Part shown: positions 1 to 4,774 of the stretch, piece after piece
How positions within the stretch are numbered: position 1 is the stretch's first letter
Layout: each line of letters opens with the position of its first letter
NCBI GenBank assembly: GCA_012728155.1
Contig: JAAYFR010000434.1
Location: 1-5,222 of the forward strand
DNA: 5,222 nucleotides
Direction of reading: 5' to 3'
Source: Bacteroidales bacterium
GTDB taxonomy: Bacteria > Bacteroidota > Bacteroidia > Bacteroidales > Dysgonomonadaceae
The notes under the pieces: model-generated
What the model was told of the DNA's origin: nothing
Database searches by the model: none
What the model saw: the letters and a program-made list of their open reading frames with translations, nothing else
Made by a program: the position numbers and the translations under genes

Positions 1-734
1 ATATAGGCCAGTTCGGCCTCATTGACCTTTTTGTGTTTTTCCGGCTTGTCGTAGACAAAGATCCAGAATCCCATCCATACGAAGCCCAAGGCGCCGATCA
101 CGAGGAATGCCATCTCCCAGCCCCATGCTTTCGCGATGAAAGGGATGGAGAGTGGCGCCAAAAGTGCCCCGATTTGTGCGCCCGAGTTGAAGATGCCGGT
201 AGCATAGCCCCTGTCTTTCTTGGGGAAATATTCCGCCGTTGTCTTGATTGCGGCGGGGAAGTTGCCCGCCTCGCCGATCGCAAGGATCAGCCGGGCAAAG
301 ATGAAGAGCGTCACGCTCACCGACACCACCAGCGAGATGTTGCCTACCGAGCTGATTGCTTCACGGGCGCCAAGGAAACTCAACGTCCATTCGCCCGCCA
401 CAATTCCTGCGGTGAGGAGTCCGCAGAAGGCGTGGAGTATTGCGCCGAAGGACCAGATGCCGATTGCCCATAGGAATCCCTTTTTGGTATCCATCCAGTC
501 CACAAATTTCCCTGCCAATAGCATGGAAATGGCGTAAAAGACGGAGAAGAGGCCGGTGATGGTACCATAATCACTGTTGGTCCAGTGAAATTCGGGTGCG
601 ATAAAGTCCGCCCAGGTGAGCGACAGCACCTGCCTGTCGAGATAATTGATCGTTGTTGCCATGAACAGCATAAGGACGACTGTCCATCGGTGGTTGGTCA
701 TTTTTGCCAACCCTTCTCCCTGTTGTTTACTCAT
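1..734 (-). CDS. exuT: MFS hexuronate transporter, ExuT type (3' part cut off by window edge)
   Basis: This is an inner-membrane major facilitator superfamily carrier, probably importing glucuronate and/or galacturonate with protons. I translated 244 open residues from the ATG at 734-732; the frame is still open at base 1, so the C-terminal half is missing. Visible: a short polar N-terminus, a first membrane segment (about 17-31) ending in NYLDR (30-34), further hydrophobic segments at about 58-75, 86-110 and 132-153, the family stretch GEAGNFPAAIKTTAEYFPKK (154-173), a following half-loop with KKDRGYATGIFNSGAQIGA, and a hydrophobic segment near 208-228. The FP-A-AEYFP region and the WGWEMAFLVIGALGF region resemble the E. 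coli ExuT/anion:cation symporter group. A segment of roughly 35 residues (about 108-143) between membrane segments 3 and 4 looks longer than in the enterobacterial protein. Divergent from uxaC, which supports hexuronate as substrate. An alternative start is Met12 (base 701). Exact substrate is inference. Confidence 0.92.
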   Translation of the reverse strand, partial: MSKQQGEGLAKMTNHRWTVVLMLFMATTINYLDRQVLSLTWADFIAPEFHWTNSDYGTITGLFSVFYAISMLLAGKFVDWMDTKKGFLWAIGIWSFGAILHAFCGLLTAGIVAGEWTLSFLGAREAISSVGNISLVVSVSVTLFIFARLILAIGEAGNFPAAIKTTAEYFPKKDRGYATGIFNSGAQIGALLAPLSIPFIAKAWGWEMAFLVIGALGFVWMGFWIFVYDKPEKHKKVNEAELAY

Positions 735-835
735 GATTGGTTTGAAATTTATTGTGACACTGTTTTCTCCTCTATTTTTCAATATCTCTTCACAGTTGAA
801 ATGCCCTCCTTACAGATTCGCATCCATCACTACAA

Positions 836-901
836 GCTGCCTGCCGGACAATTTCGTATCTCCGGGGTCTGATTGTGGCAGAATGATAATCTGTAGGCAG
901 C
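836..901 (-). promoter_or_regulatory. Possible structured 5' leader of the transporter mRNA
   Basis: Between the predicted promoter and the transporter start lies a nested inverted-repeat structure. GCTGCCT (836-842) is perfectly complementary to AGGCAGC (895-901), and inside it CCGGA (844-848) pairs with TCCGG (861-865) over a 12-base loop. A small CCCT/AGGG hairpin (913-916/921-924) lies nearer the 5' end of the transcript. I do not recognise a named riboswitch or other RNA family. The structure may be incidental; its position inside the long predicted leader is what makes it worth marking. Confidence 0.3.
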
Positions 902-941
902 AACCGGGAATACCCTTTACAGGGATAACCGTGTACATGCA

Positions 942-972
942 CAAAAGTACTATTTATTCTAATGATACCAAA
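942..972 (-). promoter_or_regulatory. Bacteroidota-type promoter for the ExuT-like transporter
   Basis: On the minus strand TTTG (972-969) is followed after exactly 19 bases by TACTTTTG (949-942). This matches the known Bacteroidota primary sigma pattern, a -33 TTTG/TTG and a -7 TAnnTTTG with about 19-21 bases between. It faces the transporter and would place the transcript start near 934-938, giving a leader of about 200 nt. This is the only promoter in the window where I can see both elements at standard spacing. Confidence 0.6.
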
Positions 973-1021
973 AAAAAGAACACTTCGTGGGGAATTTCTT
1001 ATTGTTTGGTTCTCCTCGCTT

Positions 1022-1045
1022 CCCCTTTTGCCGCTGTAAAAGGGG
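1022..1045. repeat. Perfect 8-bp inverted repeat with 8-base loop
   Basis: CCCCTTTT (1022-1029) and AAAAGGGG (1038-1045) are exact reverse complements around GCCGCTGT. The right arm overlaps the first unit of the 20-bp tandem repeat by five bases. It could be a protein-binding site or an RNA hairpin. It is not followed by a T-run on plus, and read on minus it lies upstream of the transporter promoter, so I do not call it a terminator. Confidence 0.5.
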
Positions 1046-1084
1046 TTCAACCGCCTCTTAAGGGGTTCAACCGCCTCTTAAGGG
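1041..1084. repeat. Perfect 20-bp tandem duplication plus 4-bp third copy
   Basis: The unit AGGGGTTCAACCGCCTCTTA occurs at 1041-1060 and identically at 1061-1080, then AGGG (1081-1084) begins a third copy. Each unit junction creates CCTCTTAAGGG(G), a near-palindrome centred on CTTAAG, at about 1054-1065 and 1074-1084. The 20-bp period is close to two helical turns, so equivalent bases face the same side of the DNA. The repeat is directly observed; any role as a regulator-binding pair is inference, and replication slippage is an equally simple origin. Confidence 0.9.
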
Positions 1085-1100
1085 AATCGACTGTTTTTTT

Positions 1101-1125
1101 TTCGAAGTAGAAAAAGTGCTTCGAA
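1101..1125. promoter_or_regulatory. Inverted repeat TTCGAAG-N11-CTTCGAA, candidate operator
   Basis: TTCGAAG (1101-1107) and CTTCGAA (1119-1125) are perfect 7-bp reverse complements with centres 18 bp apart. Each half also contains the self-palindrome TTCGAA. The site lies 65-89 bp upstream of the uxaC -7 box and could bind a dimeric regulator, possibly as an activator. Which regulator is unknown. No T-run follows it and no transcript is known to end here, so a terminator is unlikely. Confidence 0.4.
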
Positions 1126-1131
1126 TAACTT

Positions 1132-1161
1132 CGGATGAAAGGATGAAAATTTAATCATCCG
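1132..1161. promoter_or_regulatory. GGATGAAA tandem repeat and CGGATGA/TCATCCG inverted repeat, candidate operator
   Basis: GGATGAAA is present twice in tandem (1133-1140, 1141-1148), and TCATCC (1155-1160) is complementary to both copies. The inner pair GGATGA (1141-1146)/TCATCC encloses 8 bases (20 bp overall); the outer pair CGGATGA (1132-1138)/TCATCCG (1155-1161) is 7 bp long. The element ends about 28 bp before the uxaC -7 box, next to where a -33 box should be. That position fits an operator or activator site. The -33 element itself is poor here, which would fit activator dependence. Confidence 0.45.
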
Positions 1162-1189
1162 GTATCGGCAGTTATTCAATAAAAATATC

Positions 1190-1197
1190 TAACTTTG
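1190..1197 (+). promoter_or_regulatory. Bacteroidota -7 box TAACTTTG for uxaC
   Basis: TAACTTTG is an exact match to TAnnTTTG and precedes the uxaC ATG by 78 bases, giving an expected leader of about 70 nt. I see no TTG/TTTG 19-21 bases upstream, so the -33 element is weak or absent. The last three bases of the box are the TTG that would begin the longest open frame of uxaC; a promoter here means that TTG is not transcribed and cannot be the start. Confidence 0.5.
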
Positions 1198-1275
1198 GGG
1201 CTTGCGCAGATTGTGTACGACAACAGCAATTCTTATCGCGGAGAATATCTATCATTTCTAAATAAATTTAGTTGT

Positions 1276-2682
1276 ATGAAACGTTTAATTCATGAAGATT
1301 TTTTGCTTCAGACGGATGCGGCGAAAGAGTTGTATCATGAGCATGCAAAGATGCAGCCTATCATTGATTACCATTGCCACCTGAATCCCGAGTATATCGC
1401 CAATGATCATACTTTCGACAATCTGGGGCAGATATGGCTGGAGGGTGATCACTACAAGTGGCGCGCCATGCGCACCAATGGTGTGGGTGAGGAGTATTGC
1501 ACCGGGAGGGGCACCAGCGACTGGGAGAAGTTCGAGAAATGGGCTGAGACGGTACCCTACACCATGCGTAACCCGTTGTATCACTGGACTCATCTGGAGT
1601 TGAAGCGAGCGTTTGGCGTTGACGAGCTGCTGGGTCCCGAAACGGCGAAGGAGATCTTCGACCGATGTACCGAGCAGCTGCGTACGCCCGAGTTCTCGGC
1701 ACGCGGGTTGATGAGGAAATTCAAGGTAGAGGTGGTTTGTACCACCGATGATCCGGTGGACAGCTTGGCGCATCATCTTGCCCTGAAAGAGGAGCAGTTC
1801 GAAATCAAGGTCTTGCCGACTTGGCGTCCTGACAAGGCGATGGCGGTGGAGGATCCGCAATCCTACCGCGCCTATGTTGAGGAGTTATCGGAGGTGTCGG
1901 GGGTGGATATCCGCCGGTTCAGCGACCTGATCGAGGCGCTTCGTATGCGTCACGACTTCTTTGCGTCGGTCGGTTGCAAGCTCTCCGACCATGGGATTGA
2001 GGAGTTTTATGCGGAGCCTTACAGACAGGTCGAAATTGAGCAGATCTTCAATAAGGTGTACGGCGGGAAAGTGCTGACTGGGGAAGAGGTGCTGAAATTC
2101 AAGTCGGCCATGCTCCATGAGGGTGCTTTGATGGATTGGGAGAAGGGGTGGACGCAGCAATTCCATTATGGTGCCATCCGCAACAACAATAGTCGCCTGT
2201 TTGACCGGATTGGGGCGGATACCGGTTTCGACTCTATCGGTGATTTCAGCACGGCGAAGGCGATGAGTCGCTTTTTCGACCAGTTGGACAAAGACAACCG
2301 GCTGGCCAAGACCATCATCTACAACCTGAATCCGAAGGATAACGAGCTTATTGCGACCATGATCGGCAATTTCCAGGATGGGTCGGTTGCCGGGAAGATG
2401 CAATTCGGTTCGGGATGGTGGTTTCTCGATCAGAAGAGCGGGATGGAGGCGCAGATGAACTCTCTCTCCAATCTGGGGTTGTTGAGTCGCTTTGTTGGGA
2501 TGTTGACCGACTCGCGGAGTTTCCTCTCTTATCCGCGGCATGAATATTTCCGGCGCATCTTGTGCAATCTCATTGGGAATGATATCGAACAGGGGTTGTT
2601 GCCGGCTTCCGAAATGAAATTCCTGGGGAAGATGGTGGAGGATATATCTTATCATAATGCGAAGCAATTCTTTCACTTTTAA
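1276..2682 (+). CDS. uxaC: Glucuronate isomerase (uronate isomerase) UxaC
   Basis: UxaC is a cytoplasmic, metal-dependent isomerase of the amidohydrolase superfamily that interconverts D-glucuronate and D-fructuronate, and D-galacturonate and D-tagaturonate. It is the first enzyme after uptake. The 468-residue protein from the ATG at 1276 matches the family's usual length of about 470. Visible marks: the N-terminus MKRLIHEDFLLQTDAAKELY; the metal-site motif DYHCHL (31-36; H33, H35); HYKWRAMRTNGV (59-70); VCTTDDP (154-160); LPTWRPDK (180-187); the GSGWWF stretch (378-383); and DSRSFLSYPRHEYFRR (412-427) near the C-terminus. The frame extends in phase to a TTG at 1195, but those 27 residues look unlike the family and that TTG lies in the -7 box, so I choose the ATG. 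A short CTAAAT-AA-ATTTAG palindrome (1258-1271) sits just before the start and might affect initiation. Complete, no damage seen. Confidence 0.97.
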   Translation: MKRLIHEDFLLQTDAAKELYHEHAKMQPIIDYHCHLNPEYIANDHTFDNLGQIWLEGDHYKWRAMRTNGVGEEYCTGRGTSDWEKFEKWAETVPYTMRNPLYHWTHLELKRAFGVDELLGPETAKEIFDRCTEQLRTPEFSARGLMRKFKVEVVCTTDDPVDSLAHHLALKEEQFEIKVLPTWRPDKAMAVEDPQSYRAYVEELSEVSGVDIRRFSDLIEALRMRHDFFASVGCKLSDHGIEEFYAEPYRQVEIEQIFNKVYGGKVLTGEEVLKFKSAMLHEGALMDWEKGWTQQFHYGAIRNNNSRLFDRIGADTGFDSIGDFSTAKAMSRFFDQLDKDNRLAKTIIYNLNPKDNELIATMIGNFQDGSVAGKMQFGSGWWFLDQKSGMEAQMNSLSNLGLLSRFVGMLTDSRSFLSYPRHEYFRRILCNLIGNDIEQGLLPASEMKFLGKMVEDISYHNAKQFFHF

Positions 2683-2717
2683 TATAAATGAAGATGATTT
2701 TACGGGAAATAGGGATA

Positions 2718-2744
2718 AAAAATAGAATGAATGTCCTATTTTTG
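2718..2744 (+). promoter_or_regulatory. Possible internal promoter (-7 box) overlapping an A/T inverted repeat
   Basis: TATTTTTG (2737-2744) matches TAnnTTTG and lies 23 bases before the SDR start. It overlaps an inverted repeat AAAAATAG (2718-2725)/CTATTTTT (2736-2743) with a 10-base loop. No -33 TTTG is seen at the expected spacing. The stem is almost all A/T, so I do not call it a terminator. A weak internal promoter or a chance match in an A/T-rich spacer are both possible. Confidence 0.3.
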
Positions 2745-2767
2745 GCGAATCATTAAATCAATAAATT

Positions 2768-3580
2768 ATGTACGAATTATTTAATATCGAAGGGAAAGTG
2801 ATGGTAATCACGGGTGGAACCGGGGTACTGGGTTCATCGATGGTGGAGTATCTGGCCGCACATGGTGCAAAAATGGCGGTGCTGGCGCGAAACAGACAGA
2901 AGGGCGACGAGCTGATTGGGAAGGTGAAAGCTGCCGGAGGCGATGCCATCTTCCTCCAGACCGACGTGACCGATGAGGCAATATTGAAGCAGAATGCCGA
3001 AGAGATCGTCGCCAAGTATGGCACGATAGATGTGCTGATCAACGGTGCCGGCGGAAATATGGCGGGTGCCACGATTGGCCCGGACAATACCATCTTCGAC
3101 CTGAAAACGGATGATTTCCGGAAGGTGGTGGATTTGAACCTGATGGGGACAGTTATTCCCACGCTGGCCTTTGCCGAATATATGGTGAAAGCGAAAAAGG
3201 GGAATATCGTGAATATCTCTTCCGCATCGGCTTTACGCCCACTGACACGCGTTGCCGGCTATGGAGCTGCCAAAGCGGCTGTCACCAATTTCACCCAATA
3301 TATGGCGGGAGAGATGGCCATCAAATTCGGGGAGGATTTCCGGGTGAACGCGTTGTGTCCCGGTTTTTTCATCACCGAACAAAACAGGGCGCTGCTCACC
3401 CATCCCGACGGATCGTATTCCGCACGGGGCAACACCATCATCGCGCACACCCCTTTCCGCCGCTTCGGGAATCCTGAAGAGCTGTTGGGCACGCTCCACT
3501 ATCTGGTGAGCGATGCGTCAAAGTTTGTCACCGGAACGGTAGCCATCGTCGATGGAGGCTTCGCTTCGTTCAGCATTTAA
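2768..3580 (+). CDS. SDR-family D-mannonate oxidoreductase (fructuronate reductase) type
   Basis: This is a cytoplasmic short-chain dehydrogenase/reductase of 270 residues, the normal size for classical SDRs. The Rossmann nucleotide motif is TGGTGVLG (15-22), NGAGGN (92-97) stands for the usual NNAG, N124 lies in DLNLMG, and the catalytic set is S152, Y165 and K169 in YGAAK. The C-terminal part has PGFF (198-201), ITEQNRALLTHPDG, and VTGTVAIVDGGF (254-265). The GGTGVLG start and the EQNR...HTPFRRFG segment resemble SDRs annotated as D-mannonate oxidoreductase in Bacteroidota and Bacillus (the UxuB/YjmF type), which reduce fructuronate to mannonate. They are unrelated to the long-chain E. coli UxuB. 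It follows uxaC by 85 bp, which fits the next step. The exact substrate is inferred from context; gluconate 5-dehydrogenase-like SDRs are the main alternative. Confidence 0.88.
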   Translation: MYELFNIEGKVMVITGGTGVLGSSMVEYLAAHGAKMAVLARNRQKGDELIGKVKAAGGDAIFLQTDVTDEAILKQNAEEIVAKYGTIDVLINGAGGNMAGATIGPDNTIFDLKTDDFRKVVDLNLMGTVIPTLAFAEYMVKAKKGNIVNISSASALRPLTRVAGYGAAKAAVTNFTQYMAGEMAIKFGEDFRVNALCPGFFITEQNRALLTHPDGSYSARGNTIIAHTPFRRFGNPEELLGTLHYLVSDASKFVTGTVAIVDGGFASFSI

Positions 3581-3603
3581 TCAGTATCACTATCTCCCGA
3601 TTT

Positions 3604-3617
3604 CCCGATACATCGGG
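3604..3617. repeat. Short palindrome CCCGAT-AC-ATCGGG between SDR and kinase genes
   Basis: CCCGATACATCGGG is a 6-bp inverted repeat with two central bases; flanking T3603 and A3618 extend it to 7. A second TCCCGAT lies just upstream. It could fold in the mRNA as a small intercistronic hairpin, but no T-run follows, so it is not a normal intrinsic terminator. It may be a dispersed genomic repeat. Confidence 0.5.
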
Positions 3618-3655
3618 ATAAGTCATCGGAATCAATCAATCATCATACCAACAAA

Positions 3656-4735
3656 ATGTCTTTACAATTAAGAAAAGAGTTCAAATATTCACTGGTAGTA
3701 CCTACCAGTATGGGGGTACGTATTACGCCGGTAGAGGCACAGCCGGTACAAAGCAGCCATCTGTTCAGGATGCAGGCGACCAGTGCCGAGACCAATGTGG
3801 CGAGTATCTCCTCTTATCTCGGACTTCCGGTGAAGGTGCTCACCACCTTTGTGGAGGGTAGTCCGATTGCAGCTTTTATCAAGGCCGACCTCAGGGCGCG
3901 CAATATGGAATATGAGGGGCCGGAGGTTCCGCAGGGGGATCCCTGGGGCTACCGTCACCAGTTCAATATTGCCGACAGTGGATTCGGGCTGCGCGGCCCG
4001 CGGGTGCAGAACGACCGGGCGGGAGAAGTAGGGAAGAGTCTGAATGTGAAAGATTTTGACCTGGAACGGATCTTTGGCCGGGAGGGTGTGCAGGTGGTGC
4101 ATCTCTCCGGTCTCATTGCGGCGCTCTCTCCCGATACCGGCAATTTCTGCCTCGAGATAGCCCGTTACGCCAAAAAGCAGGGCACCCTGATCTCTTTCGA
4201 CCTGAACCACCGGGCTACCTTCTGGAAGGGTCGGGAAGAAGAGTTGCGGGAAGTTTTTACCGAGATCGCCTCCCTCTCCGACATCCTGATCGGCAATGAA
4301 GAGGATTTTCAGCTTTGCCTCGGTATTGAGGGGCCGAAAGCGGGCGGAGAAAATATCGGCGGGACGCTGGATGCTTTCAAGGGGATGATCTTGAATGCGC
4401 AGAAGGCGTTTCCCCGTGTCTCCGTCTTTGCCAACACGCTGCGTGAGGTGATCAGCGCCAATGAGCATCTCTGGGGTGCGATTGTGTATGAGAACGGCAA
4501 CTGGCACGAAGCTCCGTTGCGCACCATCAATGTGCTGGATCGTATTGGGGGTGGCGACGGATTTGTGGGTGGATTGCTCTATAGCATCCTGAAGGGGATG
4601 GAGCCCGAGAAGTGGGTGCAGTTTGCCTGGGCGAGTGGTGCGCTGGCGACTACCTTCCTGACCGATTATGCACAGCCGGCCGATGAGGAGGTGATCTGGA
4701 GCATCTGGAAAGGAAATGCGAGGGTGGTCAGATGA
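3656..4735 (+). CDS. PfkB-family sugar kinase, probable 2-keto-3-deoxygluconate kinase
   Basis: This cytoplasmic ribokinase-fold (PfkB) kinase has 359 residues. In the pathway context it most likely phosphorylates 2-keto-3-deoxygluconate to KDPG (a KdgK role). Visible: a sugar-binding N-terminal half with SAETNVASISSYLGLPVKVL (43-62) in the place of the usual GGAExNVA signature; NDRAGEVGKSL (119-129) where KDG kinases often have YDRAGSA; the central DLNHRATFWKG (182-192), equivalent to DxNxRxxLW; IGNEEDF (212-218), the NxxE-type metal/ATP motif; and DRIGGGDGFVGG (295-306), the second PfkB signature, with D301 as predicted catalytic base. The GAGD core reads GGGD here, which is known in some sugar kinases. 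The first signature is diverged, so the substrate is less certain than the family. It starts 75 bp after the SDR and ends 39 bp before gnd. Length is slightly above the 310-345 typical of KdgK. Confidence 0.85.
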   Translation: MSLQLRKEFKYSLVVPTSMGVRITPVEAQPVQSSHLFRMQATSAETNVASISSYLGLPVKVLTTFVEGSPIAAFIKADLRARNMEYEGPEVPQGDPWGYRHQFNIADSGFGLRGPRVQNDRAGEVGKSLNVKDFDLERIFGREGVQVVHLSGLIAALSPDTGNFCLEIARYAKKQGTLISFDLNHRATFWKGREEELREVFTEIASLSDILIGNEEDFQLCLGIEGPKAGGENIGGTLDAFKGMILNAQKAFPRVSVFANTLREVISANEHLWGAIVYENGNWHEAPLRTINVLDRIGGGDGFVGGLLYSILKGMEPEKWVQFAWASGALATTFLTDYAQPADEEVIWSIWKGNARVVR

Positions 4736-4739
4736 CTCA

Positions 4740-4747
4740 TAATTTTG
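4740..4747 (+). promoter_or_regulatory. Possible -7 box TAATTTTG before gnd
   Basis: TAATTTTG matches TAnnTTTG and begins five bases after the kinase stop codon, 27 bases before the gnd ATG. No TTTG is seen 19-21 bases upstream, where the kinase coding sequence ends. It could give gnd a transcript of its own in addition to read-through. Weak evidence on its own. Confidence 0.3.
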
Positions 4748-4774
4748 GAATTCAAAATCTTGAAATATAAACAG

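Larger units (their letters stand above)
735..1275. other. Divergent intergenic regulatory region, no gene seen
   Basis: This 541-bp stretch separates the leftward transporter from rightward uxaC. Open frames here (for example about 86 codons on minus at 790-1050, and up to 154 codons on plus across 646-1110) give low-complexity, non-family-like translations and the plus one overlaps the transporter gene, so I regard them as chance. What it does hold is a transporter promoter and leader (735-972), an inverted repeat with a 20-bp tandem duplication (1022-1084), two more inverted repeats (1101-1125, 1132-1161), and the uxaC -7 box (1190-1197). The density suggests joint control of both transcription units by one or more hexuronate-responsive regulators, but no regulator gene is in the window. 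Confidence 0.7.

Noticed and set aside
810..938. A 42-codon open frame on the minus strand inside the transporter leader (ATG at 938-936, stop at 812-810, followed by AGGAGG at 804-809)
   Set aside because: Its ATG falls at or before the predicted transcript start, and the translation shows no family resemblance or run of codons typical of an attenuator peptide. The AGGAGG has no well-placed start codon after it, and Bacteroidota rarely use such sites.
1022..1045. CCCCTTTT/AAAAGGGG as a transcription terminator
   Set aside because: No gene ends nearby on either strand; both flanking genes start from this region, so an operator-like or repeat role fits better.
646..1110. A 154-codon plus-strand open frame across the intergenic region
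   Set aside because: It overlaps the transporter gene in antisense, runs through the 20-bp tandem repeat, and its translation is not protein-like or recognisable.
1885..2676. A 263-codon minus-strand open frame opposite uxaC
   Set aside because: It is a shadow of the well-conserved uxaC coding sequence and has no recognisable motifs.
2718..2743. AAAAATAG/CTATTTTT hairpin as an intrinsic terminator after uxaC
   Set aside because: The stem has almost no G/C pairs and the T-run is part of the stem; the next gene belongs to the same pathway, so termination is unlikely.
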